From positions 17,026-81,025 of the forward strand of contig JBEKDK010000003.1 in assembly GCA_050014395.1 (NCBI GenBank): a stretch of 64,000 nt of DNA, read 5' to 3'. Below, piece by piece: positions 26,053 to 35,210 of the stretch. The position numbers and the translations under genes are program-made. Each line of letters starts with the position of its first letter. The stretch's first letter is position 1. The notes under the pieces were generated by a model. That model was given only the letters and a program-made list of their open reading frames with translations. It searched no databases and was not told the origin of the DNA. Source of the stretch: DASPOJ01 sp050014395 (GTDB lineage Bacteria; Acidobacteriota; Terriglobia; Acidiferrales; UBA7541).

Positions 26053-26466
26053 ATGAAATCGCTTATCGCAACCTTATTGGTGGCCCTAATCGCTTTAGGC
26101 GCCTACTTTTACTTCCTCAAGCAGGCCGCACCCGCTCCCGGCACCACCGTCACCCAATCCGTGTCCGTTACTGGCGTGCAGATGGATTTGACGTCGATCG
26201 CACAAGCCGAGCGCGCCTACAACGCCCAAAACGGCTACTACGCTTCGCTCGACCAGCTCACTTCGAGCGGTTCGCTCACCATCCAGCGCGCCGGCCGCGA
26301 CGGTTACACGTACGCGGTTGCGACTTCCCCGGGCGGCTTTACAGTCACCGCGACCTACACGCCGCCGCCACCTCCGCCCCCGAAGATGGGCCAGCCCATT
26401 GTCCCGCCTCCGCACTATCCTTCCATGTGGATTGACCAGAACATGGAGATTCATCAGGGCGACTAA
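26053..26466 (+). CDS. Membrane-anchored pilin-like protein
   Basis: A 137-residue protein. Residues about 4-22 form a hydrophobic helix starting right at the N-terminus. The exposed part has the layout of a minor pilin or type II secretion pseudopilin head: IAQAERAYNAQNGYYASLDQL, then GSLTIQ, GYTYAVATSPGGFTVTATY. A run of seven prolines (about 104-110) and a Pro-rich tail follow. The Gly-Phe-Thr-Leu-Ile-Glu prepilin cleavage motif is absent. No pilus gene adjoins it. Function is unknown; fold resemblance is by pattern only. Confidence 0.65.
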   Translation: MKSLIATLLVALIALGAYFYFLKQAAPAPGTTVTQSVSVTGVQMDLTSIAQAERAYNAQNGYYASLDQLTSSGSLTIQRAGRDGYTYAVATSPGGFTVTATYTPPPPPPPKMGQPIVPPPHYPSMWIDQNMEIHQGD

Positions 26467-26543
26467 CGCCGTTGGATGCGCCCCAGCAGCAGCTTTCGCG
26501 GCAAACGGGTCCGGCGGAAGGCGTGTGTTAAGATAGCCGTTCG

Positions 26544-27323
26544 ATGAATCCAGCGCTGAAGCATCTATCTGAGTTACAGGCGGTGGACCTAAGCCTGAAT
26601 GAACTGCGCGAGCAGTTGGCCGCATTCCCTCGCCGCTTTGCCGAGGCCGATGCGCGCCTGGAAGCTGCGCGCGGCGAATTGGCCGCGGCCAAGGACGCCC
26701 TGGTCGGCAGCCATAAAGACCGCAAGAAATACGAGCTGGACGTCGAGCAATGGAGAGAAAGCGCGCGGAAATACCGGGACCAGAGTTTTCAAGTCAAAAC
26801 CAACGAAGCCTTCAAGGCCCTCCAGCACGAGATCCAGAACTCCGAAGCCGAAATGGCGCGCGCCGAAGATCGTCTGCTTGAGCGCATGATGGCCGGCGAA
26901 GAATTTGAGCGGCGCGTCCCGGCGGCCGTCCGTGCCCTGGCCGAAGCCGAAGCCGCCACTGCCGCCGAACGTCGCGCAATCGAAGTCGAAAAAGCCGCCG
27001 TTGAAAAACAGTTTGCCGATGCGCAGGCTCAATATTACGAAGCCGCCCGCGGCGTGCCTGAAGACCTGCTCGCGGACTATCAGAAAATTGCGGCGCGCCG
27101 CCACGGAATCGGTCTCGCCGAAGTGCGCAATGAAAGTTGCGGGCAGTGCGGCGTCCGAATTCTTCCGCACGTCGTGCAGGATCTGGGCCGCGCGGGCTCC
27201 GACGATATTTTTCATTGCGAGACGTGCACGCGCATTCTGTGGCTTGCCGATTCCGCCGGAGCAGCGGCGTCGGCTTCCGCTTCCGGCGCCGCAGCGCAGG
27301 ACGCGGAGAGTCGTGAAGGTTAG
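26544..27323 (+). CDS. C4-type zinc-ribbon coiled-coil protein (CT398/HP0958 type)
   Basis: A 259-residue protein: a long antiparallel coiled coil (about 5-180, rich in Ala, Glu, Arg and Lys) and a C-terminal zinc ribbon with CGQC (about residues 196-199) and CETC (about 222-225). Characterised relatives in Chlamydia (CT398) and Helicobacter (HP0958) bind RpoN, RNA or secretion proteins; most members are uncharacterised. A TAAGAT -10 candidate (26529-26534) ends nine bases before the ATG, so the transcript may be leaderless. It lies 45 bases upstream of the RNase H gene, probably in one operon. Confidence 0.85.
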   Translation: MNPALKHLSELQAVDLSLNELREQLAAFPRRFAEADARLEAARGELAAAKDALVGSHKDRKKYELDVEQWRESARKYRDQSFQVKTNEAFKALQHEIQNSEAEMARAEDRLLERMMAGEEFERRVPAAVRALAEAEAATAAERRAIEVEKAAVEKQFADAQAQYYEAARGVPEDLLADYQKIAARRHGIGLAEVRNESCGQCGVRILPHVVQDLGRAGSDDIFHCETCTRILWLADSAGAAASASASGAAAQDAESREG

Positions 27324-27368
27324 TCGCGCGGCGCCGTGCCGCCTCCGGCTTGCTCGCCCTCGAGTGAC

Positions 27369-27989
27369 ATGAAACGCTTCCACAAACACGCTGGCCGCCT
27401 TTTCCACGAGCCCGCCGCGGCCACGCCTTCGGAGCCCGCGCACGTCGCGCAGATTGATGGAGCGGCGCGCGGCAATCCGGGCCCGGCCTCCTACGCCGTA
27501 ATCCTGCGTGGGCCCGACGGCGTGCGATTGGACTCGTTTGGAAAATATATCGGGCGCGCAACGAACAACGTCGCGGAGTATTACGCGCTGATTGCCGCGC
27601 TTGACGCCGCCGCGGCGCGCGGCATTCGCCGCCTGCGCATCGAAAGCGATTCGGAATTATTGGTTCGGCAGATGCAAGGCCACTACAAAGTGCGAAGCGC
27701 CGATTTGCGTCCCCTGCACGAGCGCGCGCAAAAAGCCGCGAAGTCACTGGAGTATTTCGTCCTCGAACACATCCCGCGCGAACGCAATCGCGACGCCGAT
27801 GCCGTGGCCAACGCGGCGCTGGACAATACGTCCGGGCGAGATGCCGGCGCGGCAGTTCCTGCGCGTCCGATCCGCACGCGCGCGAAGTTTGCCGGCGGGG
27901 CGCTGGTTCCCGTGATGCCGCTCGAACTTGTCGAAGGCGAAGAAGTCGTTGTGACGATCGAGCCGGTCCGCCGCACGACCCACAGTTAA
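27369..27989 (+). CDS. Ribonuclease HI family protein
   Basis: Cleaves RNA in RNA-DNA hybrids. 206 residues. The RNase H active-site acids are visible: D in AQIDGAARGNPG, E in NNVAEYYAL, D in IESDSELLV, and D in RNRDADAVANAALD. This is the short, hybrid-binding-loop-poor RNase HI type common in Gram-positives and Acidobacteria, with a C-terminal extension of about 55 residues ending in a beta-rich segment. The ATG at 27369 was chosen because the family fold starts about 30 residues later. It converges with mqnC with only 14 bases between stops. Confidence 0.88.
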   Translation: MKRFHKHAGRLFHEPAAATPSEPAHVAQIDGAARGNPGPASYAVILRGPDGVRLDSFGKYIGRATNNVAEYYALIAALDAAAARGIRRLRIESDSELLVRQMQGHYKVRSADLRPLHERAQKAAKSLEYFVLEHIPRERNRDADAVANAALDNTSGRDAGAAVPARPIRTRAKFAGGALVPVMPLELVEGEEVVVTIEPVRRTTHS

Positions 27990-28003
27990 TTTTTCAACTT
28001 AAT

Positions 28004-29143
28004 TTAGGATTTCAGGAAATAGGAGCGGTACAGCGTGTCGCGCTGCGCGGGAGTGTAGCCGGCGTCAAAAATAATACGCCGCAGTTCGGCTTCGTTGGTG
28101 CGGTTGCGCACGCCCGCGGCGAATACCACATTTTCCTCGATCAGAATGCTGCCCACGTCGTCCGCGCCGAATTGCAGGCCCAACTGGCAAATTTTAATTC
28201 CCGGAGTCAGCCAGCTCGATTGAATGTGATCGATGTTATCCAGATAAAGCCTGCTGATCGCCAGCGTTTTCAAATAATCGAACGCCGTGGCTTCCGGCAC
28301 TTTCTTCCCGAGCGGCGTGTTTTCCGGCGCGAACATCCAGGGAATGAAGGCCGTGAAGCCTCCGGTTTCTTCCTGAATGCGGCGTATGCGTTCCAGATGA
28401 TTCACGCGGTGGCGATACTCTTCGCCGCAGCCGAACATCATCGTAGCCGTCGTGCGCATGCCCAGCTCGTGCGCGATGCGGTGCATTTCCACCCATTCGT
28501 CGGCCGTGCACTTCAGACGTGAAATGCGCGCGCGAATTTCGTCGTCCAGAATTTCGGCGCCGCCGCCGGGAATCGAATCCAGGCCCGCGGCCATCAGCCG
28601 CGCGATGGTGTCGCGCACGGAAAGTCCCGAAACTTCGGCAATGCACAGAATTTCCGGCGCCGAAAAGCAGTGCAAGTGGACGCGGGGAAAGCGCTCCTTC
28701 AGCGAGCGCAGCAAGTTCTCGTAATAGTCGATGTGCAGGTCCGGGTGCAGGCCGCCTTGCAGCAGAATCCCCGTGCCGCCGATCTCCAGCATCTCTTCAA
28801 TTTTTTCGTAAATTGTCTCGAACGAGAGCAAGTAACCTTCGCGCGAGCCCAGCGGCCGGTAGAACGCGCAGAACGAACAATACTCCGTGCAGAAATTCGT
28901 GTAGTTAATGTTGCGGTCGATCTGATACGTCACCACGCGCGGATCGGTTTTCTTGCGGCGCACGTCCATCGCCGCCATGCCGATGCCGATCAGGTCGTCG
29001 GACTGGAATAGGTCGAGAGCTTCTTGTGCCGTGATTCCCACGCGGTGTTGGCTGTCCCTCTTATTTGGATTCTTGCCGCGCGGCTCGCGCGACCGATAAT
29101 TTCTACCGCGCCGCTCGCGCGACGGCGGCCGATTGCGCGGCAA
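28004..29143 (-). CDS. mqnC: Cyclic dehypoxanthine futalosine synthase (radical SAM)
   Basis: Radical SAM enzyme of the futalosine menaquinone pathway; cyclises dehypoxanthine futalosine. 379 residues. The 4Fe-4S motif CxxxCxxC is CTEYCSFC after NINYTNF, followed by FYRPLGSREGYLLS, and the LQGGLHPDL and SIPGGGAEIL motifs are typical of MqnC. The annotated ATG gives a very basic 34-residue extension (Arg/Lys/Asn-rich) not usual in the family and overlaps mqnA by 41 bases; a GTG at 29041 would give a 345-residue protein. Which start is used cannot be settled here. It forms an operon with mqnA. Confidence 0.92.
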   Translation of the reverse strand: MPRNRPPSRERRGRNYRSREPRGKNPNKRDSQHRVGITAQEALDLFQSDDLIGIGMAAMDVRRKKTDPRVVTYQIDRNINYTNFCTEYCSFCAFYRPLGSREGYLLSFETIYEKIEEMLEIGGTGILLQGGLHPDLHIDYYENLLRSLKERFPRVHLHCFSAPEILCIAEVSGLSVRDTIARLMAAGLDSIPGGGAEILDDEIRARISRLKCTADEWVEMHRIAHELGMRTTATMMFGCGEEYRHRVNHLERIRRIQEETGGFTAFIPWMFAPENTPLGKKVPEATAFDYLKTLAISRLYLDNIDHIQSSWLTPGIKICQLGLQFGADDVGSILIEENVVFAAGVRNRTNEAELRRIIFDAGYTPAQRDTLYRSYFLKS

Positions 29144-30011
29144 ATTCGATCGGCCGGGCTTGCGGAATCAGGTGCGCCCCGGCGGCCAGCCGGTAGAACA
29201 AATCCAGCCCGTGCAAGTTTTCGTCGTCGAGCGAGTAATCGATATTTTCGCGCAGGTAGATTTCCAGCGCTCGCGGCGGCAAGTCCAACTTCAGCGCCGC
29301 GCCCTCCGCGATTTCGCCCAGGTGAGCCAAGCCGTAAGCCTTCGACGCCGCAAAATCCGCCAGCACTTCGCGCGTCAGCACGCCGCGCCGCGCCGCCCAC
29401 ACTGCTAGCACGCACGGGAGCCCCGTCATCTCGCGCCACTGCTGCGCGACATCGTAGACAAACAAGGTATCGACGCCTCGGACGGGCTGCTCATCCTCCG
29501 TGCCGCCGCAGCACCCTTCGCCGCCCGGCGTCTTGCCGGCCAGCGCGTCCACTTTCAGGCGCACGCGCAGCGCCGGATCGCCGATCAGCAGCGCGGCGTC
29601 CGCGTCGGCCAGCATCGCCGCCGGATCCGGCGCGGCATCCACAAATTCGGGCTCGATTCCCCACAATCCGCGGCACAACAAACGCACCAGCGCGATCGAG
29701 CTGCGCGAATCGACGTCCAATGCGAAGCGCCGCACGCGCTCGATGGGCCGACGCGCCACCACCAGAATGCTGCGCACCTCGCGCCGCGCCGCCACGGCCA
29801 TGCCCGGCAGGATCACCAAATTTTCAATGCGTTGATATTCGATCGAAGGGATCACGCCGATATCCACGCGCCCCGCGCGCAGATCCTCGGCGCATTGCGA
29901 GGGCACCGCGAAAGAAAGATCGTAGCGGCCCTCGAGTGGGCCGTCCGTGAAACCCCAGACCAGCGGAGCCGTATTCAAGAATTCGACGACGGAGACGCGC
30001 AGTTTGCCCAT
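29103..30011 (-). CDS. mqnA: Chorismate dehydratase
   Basis: First enzyme of the futalosine menaquinone pathway; dehydrates chorismate to 3-enolpyruvylbenzoate. 302 residues with the periplasmic-binding-protein-like fold of MqnA/MqnD. Features: KLRVSVVEFLNTAPL at the N-terminus, FAVPSQCAEDLRAGRVDIGVIPSIEYQ, SRSSIALVRLL and LLIGDPALR. The start is ATG 30011 (MGKLRVSV); a longer frame to 30050 is unlikely. A Cys/Gly-rich insert (about 170-185, GGEGCCGGTEDE) interrupts the second lobe. The TATATT at 30034-30039 on the minus strand may be its -10. Confidence 0.92.
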   Translation of the reverse strand: MGKLRVSVVEFLNTAPLVWGFTDGPLEGRYDLSFAVPSQCAEDLRAGRVDIGVIPSIEYQRIENLVILPGMAVAARREVRSILVVARRPIERVRRFALDVDSRSSIALVRLLCRGLWGIEPEFVDAAPDPAAMLADADAALLIGDPALRVRLKVDALAGKTPGGEGCCGGTEDEQPVRGVDTLFVYDVAQQWREMTGLPCVLAVWAARRGVLTREVLADFAASKAYGLAHLGEIAEGAALKLDLPPRALEIYLRENIDYSLDDENLHGLDLFYRLAAGAHLIPQARPIEFAAQSAAVARAAR

Positions 30012-30153
30012 GGCCGTGTATCGCTCAGCCTGCAATATACATGATATCAAGACCGCGCGCTCGCCGCCGCCGCCGCGCCCGCAACGATCGTGGTGGCGCC
30101 CGCCTATTCTAAATTGTTTCTAAATCACGCCGCCTCTGCGCCGATCCGCCAAA

Positions 30154-30528
30154 TTATTTCCTCACCGACGCATCCTGCAACGACCAGTTCTCCGGCGGGA
30201 ACGAAATGTTCCAGAACTCCGGCGCCGGTTGCAGAAATTCCAGCCCCACGTGAATTTTCCCGCCGGTCATTTCTCCGAGGTGCACCACCCGGCACGGTTG
30301 TTCGCGATCCGTGGTCCGATTGATCAGGCGCAGCGTCTGTCCTGCCTTCAGCGGCCTTGCGATCGGCAGCAGCGCGCCGTGCGCGTTCAGCACTAGACTT
30401 GCCGTAGTTTCCTCGATTTCCTCGCCGTTCGGTCCCTGCCACTTTACAGTGACCGGAATGCTCATGATCACCCGCTGGCTTCGTCGGCGGCTGATACTAG
30501 GATCGTACGAAAGATTTAGGTTCGTCAT
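30154..30528 (-). CDS. PilZ domain protein
   Basis: A 124-residue, single-domain PilZ-like protein. It has the N-terminal RRSQR motif that contacts cyclic di-GMP, a beta barrel with SIPVTVKWQG and GGKIHVGLEF, and LVLNAHGALL where a D/NxSxxG motif is usual. The second motif is therefore altered (Asn-Ala-His-Gly), so cyclic di-GMP binding is uncertain. It stands alone between mqnA and the Ser/Thr kinase gene, on the same strand as both. The 187 bases between it and the kinase stop show no other gene. Confidence 0.78.
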   Translation of the reverse strand: MTNLNLSYDPSISRRRSQRVIMSIPVTVKWQGPNGEEIEETTASLVLNAHGALLPIARPLKAGQTLRLINRTTDREQPCRVVHLGEMTGGKIHVGLEFLQPAPEFWNISFPPENWSLQDASVRK

Positions 30529-30715
30529 GCGCGTGCGGTAAAACCCCCTCTCAAGCGTACTTGCTGAAGTACTTCACTCTTCAGCGAAATCGGCGACATA
30601 ATTTATTCTGTCCGGCGGAAAGAAGCAAGACCGCGCCAGCCCTTGTTGTCAGGTTAAAGACGCCGGGTTAGAGATGCGCAGCAGGCGGCGAAGGATGCCA
30701 ACTTTCCATCCGGCG

Positions 30716-33475
30716 TTACGAGTCGAATACGGATTCAGAGAAGAGCTTGCGGCCAGCCAACGAAATCTGGAACGCATAGACGCCGAGCCCGAGCAATACG
30801 GCCAAGCAAACCCACGTTGGCCCGCTGTACCAGGCGCCGAGGTGCGCCGTCAGAGGAGCGCCTCCGAGAATGGTGGCCGAAAACAATCCCGCGGTCAGCG
30901 CAGCCAACCCGAAGCGCGTCAGTGTCAGGAGTACGGCCACGCACGTAAGAGCCGTCAGGACCGTTTGAAGCGCCGGATAGTCGCCCCGCAAGCCGTCCAT
31001 CACGCTGAAAATTACCAAAAAGCCGAGTCCCGCCAGCCACTCCTTGCGCAAAATCAGCCGCAACAAAAAGAAGAGAAAGAAAAGGAAAAGCGCCTGCATG
31101 AATTGTGACGGCAGCACGACGAGTGCGTCACCGACGACGTGTCGCAACCCATTCAAGTAAACGACGGATGCGTAGTTTGGGGTGGGCAATGGTTTGCCTA
31201 TCAAACTAGGTAACGCGTAGTCTAATACGTCCACAACTCCGATCACACCGCCAAGAACCAACCCCACCAGGATGTCGCGGCCAACCAGGGGATCGCGGAA
31301 TTGACCGGCGAGCAACCGATTCCACGAAATCAAAATATGCGGCCAGCGGCGCCGGACGAACGGTTCCAGCGCTACATAGACGATCCAGCCAAGCGCGCCA
31401 TTGAACAGCGCCAGCGCGATGGCTTTGAACACCAGCCCGATTTCGTCAGCCGTCAGCACGTGGTGCGCTTCGATCGACCAGCCGGCGAGTCGCAGCGCCA
31501 CGATTGCGAGCCCCAAACGCGTGGCGCCGCGCAGATCGCCGCGGCCCAATTTCAAATTGTGGCGCGCGATCAGCAGGCCGGCAACAATGATCCCGAGGAA
31601 CAAACTGATGTTGATCGCATTCGCGACGTTGAAGCGCTGCGCGGGTTTCGATTCTTCCATGCGACTCGGCGTCGTCCACGGCCAGATCAGCGCGAACGAA
31701 ACCGGCTTGCCTTGGTACGAAGCGGCTTCGACGCGCAACGCCAAGTTCAACTGCCCGGTGGGCGTTCCCTCCCACGCCGCGCGAGTATCGGCGAAGTTTC
31801 GCGGCGACCATTGCGGCGTCACCGAGTGGAATTGCGAAGGATCGAGGCCCGCGGCGGCGAACAACGAAGACCAATCCGCCGCCTGTGCAACCGTTGCGAA
31901 ATTCGCGTCGCGTTGCGGCGGCACGGCTTCAAAACTGACCAACCGTCCTTGCGTATCCAGTTCCACCGCGACCATTCCGCTGATGTCGGGAGCGGGATCA
32001 TCACGCGTCGGCACATTGTCGGTGAATCCTTCGCCCCAAGGATTCAGCGGATACAAATCTCGCGGGCTCTGCCGGTACCAATAACCGCCGACGGACGGAA
32101 TCCCTTCGCGAATGTTCTGCCAGCGGCCAATGGATTTGTCGTGCGCCAGGACGTAGGAGGCCAGGCCCGTATGCGCATAAAAGCCGTCGACAGAATCCGC
32201 AGGGACTTCGGTGTAACCGAATTTGTGAATCAGGTCCTGCGTCCTCACCCGCAAGACATCCGGCGAATCGTCCAACGCCATGTTCGCGGGTGACTGGAAA
32301 CGCGCCAACTGGAAGATCACGCCGAACAGCACCAGAATGAACACGCCCAGCATTCCGGCCGCGATGGAGGGTTTCAGGCCCTCCGTTTCGCCCGCAGCGG
32401 CAACCATTTCGGGTGAAGGCGTTTCTCCGGCTGCCAGCGCCGCGGCCAGCGGATCGCCCCCGGGCAGCGCGGCCGCCACTTGCAGTGCGGACGCCGGCCG
32501 CCTCGCCGGATCCCTTTCGAGGCAGCGCAAAATCACGCGCTCGACCAGCGGATCGAGGTCGTGAACGAAGGTCGTCGGACTCGTTGGCGATGAAGATTCG
32601 CGCAAGCGAATCAGTTCGGGCAGCGTGGCGGCGTCGTACGCGCGCTTCCCTGTGAAAATCTCGTACAGCACCAAGCCCAGCGCGTATAGGTCCGTCTTGA
32701 CGTTCGGTTGTCCGCCCGCAAGTTGCTCCGGAGCCATGTACGCGGGCGTTCCTCCGGCCTGGCCCGGTTCGCGAAGATCGCCCGCCAGGCCGGCCAGGCC
32801 GAAATCGGTAATGCGCACGCGGCCCCGCGCGTCCAGCATCACGTTGCCTGGTTTCAAATCGCAGTGAATTACGCCGTGATCGTGCGCCGCAGCCAGGCCG
32901 GCGCAAACCTGGCGCGCAATCTCCGTGCCGCGGTCCGCGGGAAATCGCCCGATGCGCCGCAGCAGAACCGAAAGGTCTTCGCCATCCACATACTCCATCG
33001 TGAGGAACGGCACGCCGGCCCAATCGCCGATATCGAAAACGCGGCACACGTTAGCATGCGAAACCTGCCGCGCGATGCGCACCTCGCGGCGAAATCGAGC
33101 CAGCGCGTCGGCGTCTTGCGCCAGCGCCGCGGGCAGAAACTTCAGTGCCACTTCCTGCTCCAGCTTCAAATCTTCCGCGCGATACACTTCGCCCATGCCG
33201 CCGCGGCCCGCCAGCGCGACGATGCGATAACGATCGGTCAAAATCGTGCCGGGCACCAAGCGCCCATCTTTTCCCGTCGTCGGAGTCGTGGGTGCGGTGG
33301 GAGTCGCGGGAGTCGCAGCAGGCGGCGTTGCGGGCGGCGCAGGTGAAGCAGCCGGCGGCGTCTCGGGCGACGATCCGTAAATCGTCGGCGTCGTATCGAG
33401 GTTGAGCGACTTGCCGCACGACGGACAGAATTTGTTCGTCGCCGAAACTGCAGCGGAACAGTACGGGCAGTTCAT
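30716..33475 (-). CDS. Membrane Ser/Thr protein kinase with zinc ribbon and polytopic tail
   Basis: A 919-residue eukaryotic-like kinase. It begins with a zinc ribbon (C3, C6, C17, C20), then a Pro/Ala/Thr linker, then a kinase domain (about 82-350) with glycine loop GRGGMG (90-95), catalytic lysine K112, E131, an HCD loop variant of HRD (204-206) with N211, and DFG (224-226). One TM helix follows (about 370-392), then an extracytoplasmic region of about 200 residues, and then about eight TM helices to the C-terminus. All catalytic residues are present, so it should be active. The tail looks like a sensor or transporter-like domain with no family I recognise. It is common in Acidobacteria for such kinases to carry varied C-terminal modules. 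Confidence 0.88.
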   Translation of the reverse strand: MNCPYCSAAVSATNKFCPSCGKSLNLDTTPTIYGSSPETPPAASPAPPATPPAATPATPTAPTTPTTGKDGRLVPGTILTDRYRIVALAGRGGMGEVYRAEDLKLEQEVALKFLPAALAQDADALARFRREVRIARQVSHANVCRVFDIGDWAGVPFLTMEYVDGEDLSVLLRRIGRFPADRGTEIARQVCAGLAAAHDHGVIHCDLKPGNVMLDARGRVRITDFGLAGLAGDLREPGQAGGTPAYMAPEQLAGGQPNVKTDLYALGLVLYEIFTGKRAYDAATLPELIRLRESSSPTSPTTFVHDLDPLVERVILRCLERDPARRPASALQVAAALPGGDPLAAALAAGETPSPEMVAAAGETEGLKPSIAAGMLGVFILVLFGVIFQLARFQSPANMALDDSPDVLRVRTQDLIHKFGYTEVPADSVDGFYAHTGLASYVLAHDKSIGRWQNIREGIPSVGGYWYRQSPRDLYPLNPWGEGFTDNVPTRDDPAPDISGMVAVELDTQGRLVSFEAVPPQRDANFATVAQAADWSSLFAAAGLDPSQFHSVTPQWSPRNFADTRAAWEGTPTGQLNLALRVEAASYQGKPVSFALIWPWTTPSRMEESKPAQRFNVANAINISLFLGIIVAGLLIARHNLKLGRGDLRGATRLGLAIVALRLAGWSIEAHHVLTADEIGLVFKAIALALFNGALGWIVYVALEPFVRRRWPHILISWNRLLAGQFRDPLVGRDILVGLVLGGVIGVVDVLDYALPSLIGKPLPTPNYASVVYLNGLRHVVGDALVVLPSQFMQALFLFFLFFLLRLILRKEWLAGLGFLVIFSVMDGLRGDYPALQTVLTALTCVAVLLTLTRFGLAALTAGLFSATILGGAPLTAHLGAWYSGPTWVCLAVLLGLGVYAFQISLAGRKLFSESVFDS

Positions 33476-33664
33476 CTCTGGCGCCGTAGTGTATCACCGT
33501 CCGCCGCCATCCCGCCGTGGCCTTAGATGTTGCCGCGAGTTCTCGTTCGATCAGTGCCCAGCAAGCGAACGGCGACGAGTAAGAGCGCCCTATTTCCTGC
33601 AAAAGCGTAAAATTAAGTCGCAGAGCCACGGGGCGTCGAGCAAGGTGTTTCGTCGGGACGGACG

Positions 33665-33982
33665 ATGTCCAATCGAGAGCTGATCGGATTCGCGTTGGCT
33701 TTTATCGGGGGATGGGGCGGCCTGGTGGGCACGCTTACCATGAACAGCATGATTTATGCCCTAAATCGTGATCGGCCAGCGGACGACCAAATCCCGCTTA
33801 TGCTTGTGACCTGGGACGACTTTAGGAAGCATTGGGGAACGCACCGCGGATGGCGCACCGCCCGGGAATTTCATCGGAAGTTCCCTGAGAGTCCGCTCTA
33901 TTTGAGGTTTCTCGCGTCTCTCGTTTGGTTGGCCTCATTTATCCTTGCGGCTGCACTGACGTCCTTCCTCGCGAACCATTAA
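33665..33982 (+). CDS. Small two-helix membrane protein, unknown function
   Basis: A 105-residue protein with hydrophobic segments at about 6-32 and 83-103 and a charged middle loop rich in Trp, Arg and Asp (WDDFRKHWGTHRGWRTAREFHRKFPES). No family recognised. It lies between the divergent kinase gene and dprA. Codon use looks like its neighbours, and its two helices plus a defined loop favour a real gene over chance. Confidence 0.6.
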   Translation: MSNRELIGFALAFIGGWGGLVGTLTMNSMIYALNRDRPADDQIPLMLVTWDDFRKHWGTHRGWRTAREFHRKFPESPLYLRFLASLVWLASFILAAALTSFLANH

Positions 33983-34029
33983 TCGTTTGCGTCCCATTCA
34001 CCCCGAGCCTCCCTCTCCCGCCCGGAGAC

Positions 34030-34059
34030 TTGACAAGTTCGTCAACTTGCGCGTAGTGT
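34030..34059 (+). promoter_or_regulatory. Promoter with overlapping inverted repeat before dprA
   Basis: TTGACA (34030-34035) and TAGTGT (34054-34059) are separated by 18 bases; the dprA GTG follows 10 bases later. The -35 is part of an inverted repeat TTGAC-N6-GTCAA (34030-34045) that could be an operator. Tentative. Confidence 0.5.
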
Positions 34060-34069
34060 CGTCGCCGCC

Positions 34070-35197
34070 GTGGAACTCGATGCTTCCCTCTATTGGTTGG
34101 GGCTCGCCCTCACGCCCGGATTGGGCGCGCGTCTCACCGGACGCCTGCTCGCGCGCATCGGCTCGCCCGAAAAAGTTTTTCGCGCCTCCCTCACCGAGCT
34201 TGAGGCCTGTCACCTGCCCGCACCGGTCGCGCAGTCCCTGCATGCGCAGCGCGCGCTTTCCGCTGCCGAAAAGGAACTCGCCGAGGTCCGCAAGCTCGAT
34301 GTGAAACTTCTGCACTGGGATGAGCCGGAATATTCCAAGCTGCTGCGTTCGATTTACGATCCGCCGCCACTGCTCTACGCTCGCGGCGATCTCAGCGTTC
34401 TCGATCGCCACGTGATCGCCATCGTCGGCACGCGCCGGCCCACGCCTTACGGCAATCAAGTGGCGGAGCGCATAGGCCGCGATTTGGCGGAGCGCGGCCT
34501 AGCGATCGCTAGCGGTTTGGCGCGCGGCATCGACGCTTCCGCGCAGCGCGGCGCGTGCACCGCTTCGCGCGGCGCGGTGATCGGCGTCCTCGGCACTGGA
34601 ATCGATGTTCAATATCCCAAAGAAAATAAGAAACTCTACGCGGAAGTCGAAAAGCGCGGCGTAATTATTTCGGAGTTTCCGCTCGGCACGCACCCCGCGC
34701 CGGAAAATTTCCCCATCCGCAATCGCATTGTCGCCGGCCTCGCCTTGGGCACGGTTGTCGTGCAAGGCGAACAGTATTCCGGCTCGATCATCACCGCGCG
34801 CCTGGCCATGGAATTTGGGCGCGAAGTTTACGCCGTTCCCGGTAACGTCACCGAGTCCGTGAGCTTCGCGCCGCATCAATTGATTCGCCAAGGCGCCAAA
34901 CTCGCCGCCGGTTGGGAAGACGTAATCGAGGAGCTGCCCACGCCCGTGCGCACCGAACTTTTCCCCGTCGAGCAGGCGCCGGCCCAGGAGCGCGAGCTGC
35001 TGATCGAGCAGTCGATGGGCGAGATCGAGCGCAAAATCTACGCGCTGCTGAAAGCCGATCAGGCCGTGCACGTAGACGATGTCGTGGAAATTACGCGCCT
35101 AAATTCTTCAGAAGTCTTGGCGGCGTTGTGCGAAATGGAAATGCGCGGCATCGTTCGCCAATTGCCCGGCAAGCAATTCCTGCGCGCGCTGGTGTAA
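34070..35197 (+). CDS. dprA: DNA processing protein DprA
   Basis: Loads RecA on incoming single-stranded DNA in natural transformation and protects it. 375 residues in three parts: an N-terminal SAM-like helical domain (about 1-75), the Rossmann DprA domain (about 80-300) with AIVGTRRPTPYG, SGLARGIDASAQRGA, GTGIDVQYPKENKKL, SEFPLGTHPAPENFPIRNRI and SGSIITARLAMEFGREVYAVPG, and a C-terminal winged-helix (DML1-like) domain (about 320-375). The start is GTG 34070. The presence of dprA does not prove competence, as it is widespread. It converges with bshB1. Confidence 0.96.
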   Translation: MELDASLYWLGLALTPGLGARLTGRLLARIGSPEKVFRASLTELEACHLPAPVAQSLHAQRALSAAEKELAEVRKLDVKLLHWDEPEYSKLLRSIYDPPPLLYARGDLSVLDRHVIAIVGTRRPTPYGNQVAERIGRDLAERGLAIASGLARGIDASAQRGACTASRGAVIGVLGTGIDVQYPKENKKLYAEVEKRGVIISEFPLGTHPAPENFPIRNRIVAGLALGTVVVQGEQYSGSIITARLAMEFGREVYAVPGNVTESVSFAPHQLIRQGAKLAAGWEDVIEELPTPVRTELFPVEQAPAQERELLIEQSMGEIERKIYALLKADQAVHVDDVVEITRLNSSEVLAALCEMEMRGIVRQLPGKQFLRALV

Positions 35198-35210
35198 GCG
35201 CCGCGTTTCG

